A stretch of DNA of 64,000 nt from Eubacteriales bacterium (GCA_030539335.1 JAUNSG010000009.1:30712-94711), one strand, 5' to 3'. Shown: positions 49,043 to 58,399, counted from the first letter of the stretch. The notes: generated by a model from the letters alone, not told the origin. Numbers and translations are program-made.

Positions 49043-49912
49043 TCAAAGACTGCCGACCGTCAGTCCAATTCCTCCCGTCAGATCGGAGGTAAAATACGAA
49101 TACATCGCAAGCAAAACCGATACGAGAAGGATGATACCGACCACGAGGAACAGCACCGGATGGGAGGATTCCTCCTCTTCCGTCCAGTCTTCATTGTCCG
49201 GGTCAAATCCTTCCCAATCATCCTCTTCATCCCGCGCGGCTTCCTCCGCCCACTTCTGGGAATGGTTCGGAATGTATTTAGCGCGGGCATAGATCTCTGG
49301 AATGCGGATGTCCGGAATTTCGTCCTGCTCCTCCTGCGGCAGTGTGGCCAGCGCTTCCTCCACATTGATGTGGACTGTCCCCTGCTGCTCGAGCATACTC
49401 CGCTTTTCGGGTTCCTCCGCCGGCGTTGTCTGCTCCGGCTGTGCTTCCTCCGGCTGCTCCGCTTGGGGTTCTTCCACCGGCTCAGGCTCTTCCGTTTCGG
49501 TCTCCTCCGGCGCCGGCTCTTCCCGCTCGACTTCAACGGACACCTCTTCCGCGACCGTTTCCTCTGCGGAGTCCTCTGTCACGTCCCATTGTCCGGCTTC
49601 CGTCGCATCCGCCTCCTGCATCGCCTGATCGACCGCATCCTCTACGGATGGTGCCGGGGCATCCTGCTCCGCCGAATCCATCTCGTCCAGCTCGGCAACC
49701 AGGGACTGTACGAGATCCGCCATCGGTCCCGCAATCGGCTCCAGCTTTCCCTCTGTCTCTTTCCTCTTTTTATATTTTCTCTGTTTCCGCTCCCGCTCAC
49801 GCTGCACCCATTTTTTACGAGCAAGCGCCTCCGGTGTCAGCACCTCGTCCCCGCAGGACGGGCAGCACGACGCATGTTCGGGAATTGGTTTTCCACAGTT
49901 TGGACAGTCCAT
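49043..49912 (-). CDS. Zinc-ribbon protein with long acidic region and C-terminal membrane helix
   Basis: 289 residues. N-terminal zinc ribbon MDCPNCGKPIP with CCPSCGDEV (Cys at 3, 6, 17, 20), a basic stretch (RERERKQRKYKKRK), a long Glu/Pro-rich low-complexity region (about 80-180), and one membrane helix near the end (PVLFLVVGIILLVSVLLAMY). Topology suggests a cytoplasmic sensor tethered by its tail. Not assigned. Starts three bases after the MBL-fold gene. Confidence 0.75.
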   Translation of the reverse strand: MDCPNCGKPIPEHASCCPSCGDEVLTPEALARKKWVQRERERKQRKYKKRKETEGKLEPIAGPMADLVQSLVAELDEMDSAEQDAPAPSVEDAVDQAMQEADATEAGQWDVTEDSAEETVAEEVSVEVEREEPAPEETETEEPEPVEEPQAEQPEEAQPEQTTPAEEPEKRSMLEQQGTVHINVEEALATLPQEEQDEIPDIRIPEIYARAKYIPNHSQKWAEEAARDEEDDWEGFDPDNEDWTEEEESSHPVLFLVVGIILLVSVLLAMYSYFTSDLTGGIGLTVGSL

Positions 49913-49915
49913 CGT

Positions 49916-50806
49916 TCAAACCTCTTTCGTCTTTGCAAATATCGTTCTGTTTTCTATCTTATCGCATTCCATGTGGTCTGACAAGTCTTTCTGTCTTCCT
50001 TGGCTCAGCGGCAGGATCTCCCCGTCGTCCGGAATATGCAGCACGCCGCGGTATTCGCCGCGCTCCGCGCCGTATTTCTCCTTCCGATGCGGCAGGTCGT
50101 TGTCTTCGGTGTGCCACAGCACCAGGTGCTTTACCTGCAGCGAGTGCGCCAATTCACAGGCATCCTTCGCGGTGCTGTGATTTTTTTCATACGGCTGGAA
50201 ACGCTCCCGATCCGCATAACAGCAGAATGCCTCATGCAGCAGCCAGTCGGCCCCCTCTGCATAGCGCCAGTTGCGCTTTTGCAGCGGCTCATCCCCGCCA
50301 AAACACAGCCGTCCGCCTTCCCGAAGCCGAACCTGAAAGCCGAACTGCTTCCTTTTCGTGGACCCAAGATCAAAGAAGGTGACGCGATGCCCCAGGATCT
50401 TCTTGCTCTCCCCGTCTTCGACCACAGAAAAAACAATGCGGTCATCCAGCAGCCGGTACAGCTTTTTCGTCGGGAATGTAATCTGACACAGGGTGTGCAG
50501 CTGTTCTGCCAGCTCCGCATGGCAGTACACATGCAGCTTGCCCTCATACTGCTTTTTCTTCATCGCCTGCGCGATCGTGCGGATGATCCAGATGACGCCC
50601 AGCACATGATCCGTATGGGCATGGCTGACAAACAGGTGATGAATCCGGTTCAGCGGAACCGCCATCTCCTGCAAAATACGGAGGATCCCGTTTCCGCCGC
50701 CGGCATCGACCAGGAAATAATCCTCGTCCGCACGCAGGGCAAAGCAGGTGTTATAACAATGGATCGCCTGTGCATTTCCCGTACCGAATACATAAAGCTG
50801 CTGCAT
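49916..50806 (-). CDS. MBL-fold metallohydrolase (RNase Z-like)
   Basis: 296 residues. Metal site HLFVSHAHTDHVLGVIW near 57-73 (HxHxDH), upstream FLVDAGGGNGILR near 31, further ligand GGDEPL near 172 and HSTAKDACELA with VLWHTED near 211-233. It resembles tRNA 3' processing RNase Z and related phosphodiesterases; whether it is the cell's RNase Z cannot be said. AAGGAG precedes the ATG. Fourth gene of a five-gene operon. Confidence 0.83.
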   Translation of the reverse strand: MQQLYVFGTGNAQAIHCYNTCFALRADEDYFLVDAGGGNGILRILQEMAVPLNRIHHLFVSHAHTDHVLGVIWIIRTIAQAMKKKQYEGKLHVYCHAELAEQLHTLCQITFPTKKLYRLLDDRIVFSVVEDGESKKILGHRVTFFDLGSTKRKQFGFQVRLREGGRLCFGGDEPLQKRNWRYAEGADWLLHEAFCCYADRERFQPYEKNHSTAKDACELAHSLQVKHLVLWHTEDNDLPHRKEKYGAERGEYRGVLHIPDDGEILPLSQGRQKDLSDHMECDKIENRTIFAKTKEV

Positions 50807-50815
50807 ACTGTCTCC

Positions 50816-51427
50816 TTACCGATTGTGCAATATCTCTGTCCGGATATACTCGAACGCCGCGTCCTCGCCCTCATCCGCCAGCTTTTTCAGCATGGATTCC
50901 AGCATCGCACGCGTGTTCGGATGCATCAAATAATGGGACTTGGAGTGCTCGTAATACTTCCACGGATCGCTGTCCTCATAGGCCGCGCCGCGGTAGGTCT
51001 TGCTCGCCGCAACACGGTCACAAAACATCTCCACCACGTAATTGGTCGGCATCTCCATGCCGCTCAGCGGGCTTTCCTCCCCGAGGGAATAGTCAATCCA
51101 GTATTCCAGATGATGTTTGTTGCGCCCCTTGTGGTGCAGCCATGCGCTGCTGTAGCCACGGTCCATGCGCTCGGCATTGTTCGGGCTCTGAAAACCCTGA
51201 TAATATTTCGCACCGACGGCAAACTCCACCGGCGAATATTTGGACAGGTCGTGCAGCAGGCCCTGGCGGTATAGCCCGAGGCGAAAACAGTGCTCCCGCA
51301 CCAAACGACGGTGATGGTTCACTGTCATGAGATGCTTGTACCATCCGGCGTTCTGTACCGCCTCCTGTACCGGCGCCAGCTTCTGCCGGATGGTGTCCAT
51401 ATTCAGGTCGATATCCACACGTCTCAT
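50816..51427 (-). CDS. DUF5662 family protein
   Basis: 203 residues. Contains VNHHRRLVREHCFRLGLYRQ with GLLHDLSKYSPVEF near 37-67, SAWLHHKGRNKHHLEYWIDY near 94, and MPTNYVVEMFCDRVAASKTY near 125. The HH/HD residues suggest a metal-dependent HD-like phosphohydrolase fold (inference). ATG 51427 overlaps the previous stop by 4 bases with GGAGG upstream. Confidence 0.82.
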   Translation of the reverse strand: MRRVDIDLNMDTIRQKLAPVQEAVQNAGWYKHLMTVNHHRRLVREHCFRLGLYRQGLLHDLSKYSPVEFAVGAKYYQGFQSPNNAERMDRGYSSAWLHHKGRNKHHLEYWIDYSLGEESPLSGMEMPTNYVVEMFCDRVAASKTYRGAAYEDSDPWKYYEHSKSHYLMHPNTRAMLESMLKKLADEGEDAAFEYIRTEILHNR

Positions 51428-51747
51428 GCTTCGCCTCCCTCACAGGCATGGACCATCTCTTCCTCCGCGACAAGAGCGAGGGACAGCGGCTGCTGCAGCT
51501 CACACAGCTTGGTTGCCGCCGGGACCGGGGACAGCTCGGCCCCATTCTTCCCAAAACGGCAGCGGCACAGCGCCCAGCGCTCCCCCTCCATATGCAGCTG
51601 ATGTGCGACAAACCGCGCGGTCTGCGCCAGTGTAGTCTCCGGCGCCTGCAGCGCCATCTCCTCCATATATTCCGTCCGAAGAACGACGGATTGATCGTCC
51701 AGACAGATCAAAATCGCTCTCTGCTGTATCTTTTCCGAAATCGTCAT
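51424..51747 (-). CDS. Uncharacterised 107-residue protein
   Basis: Soluble, mixed alpha/beta composition; not recognised. Begins MTISEKIQQRAILICLDDQS and ends EEEMVHACEGGEA. AAGGGG about a dozen bases upstream. Between DUF445 and DUF5662 genes with 18-base and 4-base (overlap) junctions, so part of the same transcript. Confidence 0.65.
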   Translation of the reverse strand: MTISEKIQQRAILICLDDQSVVLRTEYMEEMALQAPETTLAQTARFVAHQLHMEGERWALCRCRFGKNGAELSPVPAATKLCELQQPLSLALVAEEEMVHACEGGEA

Positions 51748-51765
51748 ATTTTGTGTGCCCCTTCC

Positions 51766-52662
51766 TCAAAACAACAGGTTGAGTAGACCCAACAAGAAGC
51801 CGACCAGTGCGCCCAGATTGACGACCGCATTCAGCTCCTTTTTCATCACCGAAAGCACCAGCGCTTCCAGCTCCTCCGGCGGCAGCGCCGCGATCCGGCG
51901 TTCCGCAACCCCCGCCAGATCCACTGCGGACAGGATATCCGACAGGCGGCTTCGAACCATCGCATGAACCAGCGAAACGGCGAGTTCCGGTAAATCCAGC
52001 GCGCTGTCCTGCATACGCTGCACGAGAGACCCAACCGTCCGGCGCTCGATCTCCTCCATCTCCTCACAGACAATCGGCGCAAGAATCATATCTCCGTTCT
52101 CCCGCACATATTGATTGATTTGGGATGCAACCGGCTGTGCAAAGCCGTCGAGCATCTCGTCACTGAGCATCATCGCCAGCAATGTTCCCTGTACCTTCTC
52201 CTTGACCGCGACCAGAACCTGTTCCGCGATCACACTGCCCAGATCCATCTCACTGAGCTTTTCCGTCAGATGATCGGTCACATCGCGGTACAGCGTCTCC
52301 CGCTCCATCTGATAGGATTCCGCCCCGACCGCTGCGGTCAGCAGGCTGCCCAGCTGCTGTTCATTCCCACACTGCGCTTGCAGCAGATGCGCCACCGAAC
52401 GGCGGATTTTTTCATCCATTTCCTCCGACAGCAGCGTTTTTTCCAGCTCCTCCTGTGTCAGCAGCTCCCGTCCGACGACACCTCCCGCCGCCCGTGCCAA
52501 ACGCTCCTGTCCCTTCGGGATAATTCCCGGGGTAAACGGCAGCGTGTGCCCAAACAGCTTGATCGGGCGGAGCGGACGAAACAGCATCTTTACGGCGATA
52601 TAGTTTGTACAATAACCAATGACTGCGCCAATCAGCGGATGCGCCAATGTGGTGAGTATCAT
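51766..52662 (-). CDS. DUF445 family membrane protein
   Basis: 298 residues. N-terminal helix with the family text LIGAVIGYCTNYIAVKMLFR and PLRPIKLFGHTLPFTPGIIP (about 9-48), a long helical domain, and a C-terminal membrane helix (VVNLGALVGFLLGLLNLL). Relatives (YheB/YtwF in Bacillus) are membrane proteins of unknown role. The second of two ATGs (52662) is better spaced from AAGGA. First gene of the operon. Confidence 0.88.
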   Translation of the reverse strand: MILTTLAHPLIGAVIGYCTNYIAVKMLFRPLRPIKLFGHTLPFTPGIIPKGQERLARAAGGVVGRELLTQEELEKTLLSEEMDEKIRRSVAHLLQAQCGNEQQLGSLLTAAVGAESYQMERETLYRDVTDHLTEKLSEMDLGSVIAEQVLVAVKEKVQGTLLAMMLSDEMLDGFAQPVASQINQYVRENGDMILAPIVCEEMEEIERRTVGSLVQRMQDSALDLPELAVSLVHAMVRSRLSDILSAVDLAGVAERRIAALPPEELEALVLSVMKKELNAVVNLGALVGFLLGLLNLLF

Positions 52663-52701
52663 AGACATTCCTTGCTTTCTAAATTTAGTATCTTTTTTCT
52701 T

Positions 52702-52730
52702 ATTATATACCCGCTCGGCGGAAAGGGCAA
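52702..52730 (-). promoter_or_regulatory. Promoter of the DUF445-to-49043 operon
   Basis: TTGCCC (52725-52730), 17-bp spacer, TATAAT (52702-52707), 40 bases before the DUF445 gene. Confidence 0.7.
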
Positions 52731-52880
52731 CGATAATACCGGACCGATTTTCCTCATTCTGCCCTTCTTTCGGGGTATTTTTCTCATTTTTCCGGTGCTA
52801 TCAAAGAAAATCTGCCCAATTTTCCGAAAAAAATCCCATACAAATTGACTGCCCTGCCTCTTCCCCTGGGAACAAAGTCA

Positions 52881-52889
52881 TGGTATAAT
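52881..52889 (+). promoter_or_regulatory. Extended -10 promoter of glmS
   Basis: TGGTATAAT: a TATAAT box (52884-52889) with the TGn extension, which explains the weak -35. Start expected near 52896, giving a 270-base leader with the ribozyme. Confidence 0.65.
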
Positions 52890-52996
52890 AATCGAAATCC
52901 GGGGATTCCACGTTCCATGGACATCCCAACGTCTTCTGCACAGACGAAACCCAATGATGTGAGACTTTCGTATCAGCCCCACACCGCCGGAACCAA

Positions 52997-53150
52997 GCGC
53001 CAGAGCTGTCGTGCAGAGCCAGCTGACGAGGCGGAAGTGATCGAATCCTTCGGCGGATGCTTCCCGACCGCGGCACACGGACGCAGGCGCCCTACAAATC
53101 GCCCGGACAACCGGACGGACAAAAGGGAGCGCAATCGTGCACGATATTTT
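52997..53150 (+). ncRNA. glmS self-cleaving ribozyme
   Basis: The conserved core is unmistakable: AGCGCCAGAGCTG with the cleavage site between A52996 and G52997, GCTGACGAGGCGGAAG (53022-53037), then TCGAA, TTCGGCGG and GATGCTTCCCG (53041-53067). Glucosamine-6-phosphate triggers self-cleavage of the glmS mRNA and so lowers expression of glmS. The 3' boundary is approximate. Confidence 0.96.
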
Positions 53151-53168
53151 TTCTGGAGGTACACTATT

Positions 53169-54995
53169 ATGTGTGGAATCGTAGGCTTTGCCGGAAACCG
53201 TCCGGCTGCCCCTTTTCTCCTTGACGGCCTGAGCAAGCTCGAATACCGCGGCTATGACTCGGCCGGCATCTCGGTTTTCTGTGACCGCATTCGCACGGTC
53301 AAATCCCAGGGCCGTCTGGCTGACCTGCGTGCCAAGGTCGACCAGGTGAAAAATCTGAACGGCACACTGGGCATCGGACACACGCGCTGGGCCACCCACG
53401 GTGCGCCAAACGACATCAATTCGCACCCGCACAGCAGCATGAGCGGCCGTGTCACCGTCGTACACAACGGCATTATTGAAAACTACATCTCACTCAAGCA
53501 GGAGCTGGAGGCTGCCGGTGTAGTATTCCGTTCGGAAACCGACACGGAGGTGGTCGCACAGCTGTTTGACTACTACTACGAGGGCGATATGGTGGACACC
53601 CTGATCCGTGTCATCGGCCGCATCCGCGGTTCGTACGCACTTGGTATTCTCTGTTCCGACCATCCGGATCAGCTCGTCGCCGTCCGCAAGGACAGCCCGC
53701 TGATTATCGGTCTGGGCGAGGGCGAAAATTACATCGCGTCCGACATCCCGGCGGTTCTGGAGCACACGCGCGATTATTACCTGCTCGAGGACAACGAAAT
53801 TGCCATTATCAAGGCAGATTCCGTCGAACTGCTCGACCTCGACAGGAAGCCGCTGCAGCGCGAGGTTTACACCGTTACCTATGACATTTCCGCGGCGGAA
53901 AAGGGCGGCTATGATTACTTCATGATGAAGGAAATCAAGGAGCAGCCGCGCGCCATGCGCACCTGCATCGGCTCCCGCCTGACCGAAAACGGTGAGATCA
54001 AGCTGGATAAAATCCGTCTGACGGAGGAGCAGATCCGCAACATCGGCCGCATTCATATTGTTGCCTGCGGCAGTGCATGGCATGCCGGCATTGTCGCCAA
54101 ATATGTCATTGAGGAGATGACCCGCATTCCGGTCGAGGTCGATCTCGCCTCGGAATTCCGCTACCGCCGTCCGATCCTGTCCCGCAGTGATCTGTGCATC
54201 ACCATCAGCCAGTCCGGCGAGACCGCCGACACACTGGCCGCGCTGCGTGAGGCACGCGCCAACGATGTCCACGTCCTGTCCATCGTCAATGCGGTCGGCA
54301 GCTCGATCGCCCGCGAGAGCGACGACGTCCTGTACACCATGGCCGGTCCGGAAATCGCAGTTGCCACCACGAAGGGCTATTCCACTCAGCTCGCGGTCAT
54401 CTATCTGATCGCGCTGAAGTTCGCTGCGGTCCGTCAGACACTCCGTCCAAAGCGCATTGCTGAACTGACCCAGGCGCTGACCAAGCTGCCGGAACAGATC
54501 GAACAGCTGACCCAGATGGAAGATCGTCTCCGCGACATGGCAATCCAAAACGCGGACAAAAACGATGTCTTTATCATCGGACGCGGCATCGACTATGGCG
54601 CCTCGATGGAAAGCTCCCTCAAGCTCAAGGAAATCTCATATATCCATTCCGAGGCCTATGCAGCCGGTGAGCTCAAGCACGGCACCATCTCCCTGATTGA
54701 AGAGGGCTCTCTGGTTGTCGCGGTTGCCACGCAGGATGCATTGTACGAAAAGCTGGTCAGCAACGTCAAGGAGATCAAAGCGCGCGGCGCACACGTCGTC
54801 GCCATCGTCAAGGAAGGCTGTACCGATGTCGAAGAGGTGGCCGACGAAGTGATCTACATCCCGGTTACGGACGATCTGTTCACCTCCACCCTGACGGTCA
54901 TCCCGATGCAGCTGTTTGCCTACCACATCGCGGTTGCCCGCGGCTGTGACGTCGACAAGCCGAGAAACCTCGCAAAGTCAGTCACGGTTGAGTAA
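53169..54995 (+). CDS. glmS: Glucosamine--fructose-6-phosphate aminotransferase
   Basis: 608 residues, the normal length. Converts fructose-6-phosphate and glutamine to glucosamine-6-phosphate for wall synthesis. The N-terminal amidotransferase starts with the catalytic Cys (MCGIVGFAGN); YRGYDSAGI near 28, GHTRWATHG near 75 and HNGIIENY near 100 follow. The C-terminal SIS isomerase domains hold ACGSAWHAG and SQSGETADT, and the end DKPRNLAKSVTVE is typical. GGAGG precedes ATG 53169; the longer open frame runs through the ribozyme. Confidence 0.98.
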   Translation: MCGIVGFAGNRPAAPFLLDGLSKLEYRGYDSAGISVFCDRIRTVKSQGRLADLRAKVDQVKNLNGTLGIGHTRWATHGAPNDINSHPHSSMSGRVTVVHNGIIENYISLKQELEAAGVVFRSETDTEVVAQLFDYYYEGDMVDTLIRVIGRIRGSYALGILCSDHPDQLVAVRKDSPLIIGLGEGENYIASDIPAVLEHTRDYYLLEDNEIAIIKADSVELLDLDRKPLQREVYTVTYDISAAEKGGYDYFMMKEIKEQPRAMRTCIGSRLTENGEIKLDKIRLTEEQIRNIGRIHIVACGSAWHAGIVAKYVIEEMTRIPVEVDLASEFRYRRPILSRSDLCITISQSGETADTLAALREARANDVHVLSIVNAVGSSIARESDDVLYTMAGPEIAVATTKGYSTQLAVIYLIALKFAAVRQTLRPKRIAELTQALTKLPEQIEQLTQMEDRLRDMAIQNADKNDVFIIGRGIDYGASMESSLKLKEISYIHSEAYAAGELKHGTISLIEEGSLVVAVATQDALYEKLVSNVKEIKARGAHVVAIVKEGCTDVEEVADEVIYIPVTDDLFTSTLTVIPMQLFAYHIAVARGCDVDKPRNLAKSVTVE

Positions 54996-55014
54996 TTTTC
55001 CTAAAAATGTTTTC

Positions 55015-55049
55015 CACGCACTGTGCCTCAGCACAGTGCGTGTTTTTTT
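55015..55049 (+). terminator. Terminator of glmS
   Basis: CACGCACTGTGC pairs with GCACAGTGCGTG around CTCA, then TTTTTTT. Confidence 0.94.
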
Positions 55050-55066
55050 ATCCCTCAGACGCTCCG

Positions 55067-55870
55067 TTACAAGCGCAGAAGCTCCGCTATATTTTCTCCC
55101 AATGCACGCTTGGCAACCTGCTTCGACGGGCTGACAAATTCGATGAGCTGTCTCGTCAGCTTGGGTTCTCCAAACGGCGCATCCGAACCAAACAGACACC
55201 GCTCCGGCACTTCGACCAGAGCGGTTTTCACGGAAAGCGAAGTAAATGCTGCGGACAAATCCAAATATGCATTTGGATTCTGTTTGGCAAACGCAATGAC
55301 CTCCATCCAATTCGTCCCGCCCATATGCCCAAAAATCACCGGCACAGACGAATAGCTCCGGCAAAGCTCCATCAGGACTTTCATTCCGTCCAACGAAACC
55401 GGATGGAATGTGTGTACCCAGACGGGGAGTCGGTGATAATCTGCGGCTGCCCTCAGAATCGGTTCCAACTGCGCAACCTGCTGCTCCGATCCCGGTGTAA
55501 ATTCTCCCAGCCCCCGGAAGCGATTCTGGATAATTTGCGTCTCCAGCCAATCGGCTGCAGCCCCCTCGGACAAGCCCAAGGGAACCGCTCCAAATCCATA
55601 CAATCGATTTGGGGCGAAGGCAATCGCCTGCTTCACTTCCAAAATCGACTGTTTCATCGCCTCGATGCGCTCCTCGGGCGCATATCTGCCGGAGAGCAGA
55701 CGGTACAGCACCTGCATCTCCCGTTCCATGGCATCCAGGGTGCCATCCGCTGCCTTTTCCACATGCGGTGTGGTCGGAAACAAAATCGTTTTGTCCACTC
55801 CTGCATCATCCATTTTCTGAATCTGACTTGCTGTGGGGAGCATCACATGCTCGTGGCTGTCAATAATCAT
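55067..55870 (-). CDS. Amidohydrolase-family protein
   Basis: 267-residue TIM-barrel metal-dependent hydrolase (amidohydrolase 2 type, as in ACMSD-like decarboxylases). The HxH metal site is IDSHEHVMLP at 3-12, then GHMGGTNWME near 179 and the catalytic Asp in LFGSDAPFGEPK near 228. Substrate unknown. ATG 55870 follows AAAGGAA; the open frame continues upstream only as chance. Divergent from an HxlR regulator. Confidence 0.85.
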   Translation of the reverse strand: MIIDSHEHVMLPTASQIQKMDDAGVDKTILFPTTPHVEKAADGTLDAMEREMQVLYRLLSGRYAPEERIEAMKQSILEVKQAIAFAPNRLYGFGAVPLGLSEGAAADWLETQIIQNRFRGLGEFTPGSEQQVAQLEPILRAAADYHRLPVWVHTFHPVSLDGMKVLMELCRSYSSVPVIFGHMGGTNWMEVIAFAKQNPNAYLDLSAAFTSLSVKTALVEVPERCLFGSDAPFGEPKLTRQLIEFVSPSKQVAKRALGENIAELLRL

Positions 55871-55954
55871 ACTGCGCTCATTCCTTTCGTGTATGGTATA
55901 ATAACCGTAACACCAAACGAAAACCCAAACAAGAACGCACTTTTTTGACACATA

Positions 55955-55970
55955 GTATCTTTTTGGATAC
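55955..55970. promoter_or_regulatory. Candidate HxlR operator
   Basis: GTATC-6-GATAC dyad between the divergent amidohydrolase and HxlR genes, directly after a TTGACA (55945-55950). Confidence 0.5.
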
Positions 55971-55989
55971 GGGCAACAGGAGGTCTTAT

Positions 55990-56325
55990 ATGGCAAAGGC
56001 AATGGCAATCGCCGAACAATGTCCAATGGAAATCGGTCTCAATATCCTGAGCGGCAAATGGAAACTGCGCATCCTCTGGCATCTCTCAAAAGGAGCGGTG
56101 CGGTTCAATGAATTGCAGCGGCTGCTTGGGGAAATCACAACCAAAACACTGACGCAGCAGCTTCGGGAACTGGAAGAGCAGCACATCCTCCAGCGGGTCG
56201 TCTATCCGGAACGTCCTCCCAAAGTCGAGTATTCCCTCACGGAATTGGGACTGACCATTTTACCGGTTTTGCAGGCCTTATGCGACTGGGGTACCGCCTA
56301 TCAGGCCGCAGCCGCAGGAAAGTAG
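55990..56325 (+). CDS. HxlR-family transcriptional regulator
   Basis: 111 residues. [20 protein letters not shown] near 11-30, [20 protein letters not shown] near 39-58 and [19 protein letters not shown] near 76-94 are family hallmarks. Cys at position 11 is the usual redox-sensing position in this family. GGAGG lies before ATG 55990. Probably controls the divergent amidohydrolase. Confidence 0.92.
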   Translation: MAKAMAIAEQCPMEIGLNILSGKWKLRILWHLSKGAVRFNELQRLLGEITTKTLTQQLRELEEQHILQRVVYPERPPKVEYSLTELGLTILPVLQALCDWGTAYQAAAAGK

Positions 56326-56603
56326 CCTCTGCGCCAGACGTCCCGCTCTGGACAATCTTTGCTATTTTCTTCACAATTTTTCTCATATTTCATCTTCTTT
56401 TGCATCCTCTTTTTCATAAAATTCGCTCTTACATCCTAATCATTAGCGATAATGACCGATTTGAACGAAAAAATTTTCCGTTTGCCTACTATAATGCACA
56501 ATTACCACTGGAAATCACAGGACAATCGTGTTATACTGTCATTGTATTAAAAATAACACAATTACACAATAGTAAGGAAATTTGGAAAAGGTGGAATTCA
56601 ATC

Positions 56604-57947
56604 ATGGCTATGGAACTGAAAATGACTGGTCTGACTTCCTATGTAAAGGATTCAGAAATTGAAAATATGAATCCTTTGATTCAGACCTGCAATGACATGC
56701 TTCTCAACAAGAACGCGGTCGGAAACGACTTCCTCGGCTGGGTCAATCTTCCGGTAGAATACGACAAGGAAGAATTTGCCCGCATTCAGGCCGCGGCAAA
56801 GAAGATCCAGGAAACCTGTGACGTTCTTGTTGTCATCGGTATCGGCGGCTCGTATCTGGGCGCCCGCGCTGCTGTGGAGTTTGTCAACGGTCAGATGTAT
56901 AACGCAGTTCGTCCGGAAGGCATTCCGGAGGTTTACTTCGCAGGCAACAACATCAGCTCTGCACAGCTGAACGATATCGTCAAGATCATTGGCGACCGCG
57001 ACTTTGGCATCAACGTAATCTCTAAGTCCGGCACGACGACCGAACCGGCAATCGCCTTCCGTTTCTTCAAGGCTCTGTGCGAGAAGAAGTATGGCAAGGA
57101 CGGTGCAAAGGATCGCATCTTCGCGACGACCGACAAGGCGCGCGGCGCCCTCAAGCAGCTCGCTACCGATGAAGGCTACGAGACATTCGTCGTACCGGAT
57201 GATGTCGGCGGTCGTTTCTCTGTCCTGTCTGCGGTTGGCCTGCTTCCGATCGCTGCGGCTGGTCTTGACATCGCGGAGATGATGAAGGGCGCGGCTGAGG
57301 CGCGGGAGGCCTTCCAAAACGGCACCACAATGGACAACGACTGCTTCCGCTATGCCGCTCTGCGCAACATCCTGTACCGCAAGGGCAAGGGCACGGAAAT
57401 CCTGGTCAACTATGAGCCGGCGCTGACCATGTTCGGCGAGTGGTTCAAGCAGCTGATGGCGGAGTCCGAGGGCAAGGATCTCAAGGGCATCTTCCCGGTA
57501 TCCGCAAACTTCTCTACCGATCTGCATTCCATCGGCCAGTTCATCCAGGACGGCACCCGCAACCTGTTTGAAACCGTTCTGTGGGTCAAGGAAGCCCGCT
57601 CGGAAGTCACGGTAGAAGAGATGGACGGCGATCTGGACGGCCTGAACTATCTGGCCGGCAAGACCATGCAGTTCGCAAACTCCAAGGCATACAACGGTAC
57701 CCTGCTGGCCCATGTGGACGGCGGCTGCCCGAATATCATCCTGGAGATCGACCGTGCGGATTCGTATCACTTCGGTTACCTGGTCTACTTCTTTGAGAAG
57801 GCCTGCGGTCTGTCCGGCTACCTGCTGGGTGTCAATCCGTTCAACCAGCCGGGTGTTGAGAGCTACAAGAAGAACATGTTCGCTCTGCTCGGCAAGCCGG
57901 GGTATGAGGACGCCAAGGCTGATCTGGAAGCGCGTCTGGCCGACTGA
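56604..57947 (+). CDS. pgi: Glucose-6-phosphate isomerase
   Basis: 447 residues, normal for the Gram-positive form. Interconverts glucose-6-phosphate and fructose-6-phosphate in glycolysis. [18 protein letters not shown] near 74-91, [19 protein letters not shown] near 138, [11 protein letters not shown] near 307, and the end segment [20 protein letters not shown] match the family. AGGTGG lies 10 bases before ATG 56604 and TATACT is at about 56532. The 278-base AT-rich leader holds no clear structure. Confidence 0.97.
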   Translation: MAMELKMTGLTSYVKDSEIENMNPLIQTCNDMLLNKNAVGNDFLGWVNLPVEYDKEEFARIQAAAKKIQETCDVLVVIGIGGSYLGARAAVEFVNGQMYNAVRPEGIPEVYFAGNNISSAQLNDIVKIIGDRDFGINVISKSGTTTEPAIAFRFFKALCEKKYGKDGAKDRIFATTDKARGALKQLATDEGYETFVVPDDVGGRFSVLSAVGLLPIAAAGLDIAEMMKGAAEAREAFQNGTTMDNDCFRYAALRNILYRKGKGTEILVNYEPALTMFGEWFKQLMAESEGKDLKGIFPVSANFSTDLHSIGQFIQDGTRNLFETVLWVKEARSEVTVEEMDGDLDGLNYLAGKTMQFANSKAYNGTLLAHVDGGCPNIILEIDRADSYHFGYLVYFFEKACGLSGYLLGVNPFNQPGVESYKKNMFALLGKPGYEDAKADLEARLAD

Positions 57948-57979
57948 TTTTACCGAATCACCCTATTCCTCACATATTA

Positions 57980-58013
57980 CATGCCTGCCCCTCCAACGGC
58001 AGGCATGTTTTTT
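57980..58013 (+). terminator. Terminator of pgi
   Basis: CATGCCTGCC pairs perfectly with GGCAGGCATG, then TTTTTT. Confidence 0.93.
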
Positions 58014-58036
58014 ATCGGTGCCAACCCCATAGACAG

Positions 58037-58072
58037 AAAACGCCTCGGAATCTTTGGATTCCGAGGCGTTTT
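58037..58072. terminator. Second hairpin after pgi, bidirectional
   Basis: AAAACGCCTCGGAATC pairs perfectly with GATTCCGAGGCGTTTT around TTTG. A back-up for pgi and for the minus-strand small RNA. Confidence 0.8.
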
Positions 58073-58090
58073 GACGCGTCCATACAAAAG

Positions 58091-58209
58091 AAAAAACGAA
58101 GGCACATCGCAGGAAAGCGACAGCATCTTCGTTGAACAAAGGAAAGTATTTTATACGATCGAACAGAGAAGTGGTATGCAGGGAATGCTCTCTCTGCCTT
58201 GCTCTGTAT
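58091..58209 (-). ncRNA. Candidate small RNA, about 118 nt
   Basis: Minus-strand unit with promoter TTGGAA-17-TAAGAT (58216-58244), no reading frame with a ribosome binding site, an ACAGAG/CTCTGT domain near 58161-58205 enclosing GCAG/CTGC, and a terminator of CGAAG...TCGC with GCGA...CTTCG followed by six U (58091-58131). No known family recognised; the SRP RNA tetraloop signature is absent. Confidence 0.5.
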
Positions 58210-58215
58210 GTTTGC

Positions 58216-58244
58216 ATCTTACCACGATTTGGATCGTTTTCCAA
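58216..58244 (-). promoter_or_regulatory. Promoter of the candidate small RNA
   Basis: TTGGAA (58239-58244), 17-bp spacer, TAAGAT (58216-58221), reading left. Confidence 0.55.
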
Positions 58245-58333
58245 TAGAAATCCTTCTGAAAATTCGGTGGAATTTTCCACATGCTTTGTGCAAATCCATC
58301 ATTCCATGCTATCTCTTTCTATTTCCCCCAATT

Positions 58334-58399
58334 TTCGACAAACTGCCATATATTTGACGAATGTTCAACATTGAATATTTTTGAAAAAAGGTGTAAAAT
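58334..58399 (+). promoter_or_regulatory. Promoter and possible 0A box before the activase operon
   Basis: TTGAAT (58371-58376), 17-bp spacer, TAAAAT (58394-58399). TTCGACAAA (58334-58342), the reverse complement of a consensus-like Spo0A box, lies 28 bp before the -35. Confidence 0.55.

Noticed and set aside
52845..53168. N-terminal extension of glmS
   Set aside because: It is the glmS ribozyme; the catalytic Cys must follow the initiator Met at 53169.
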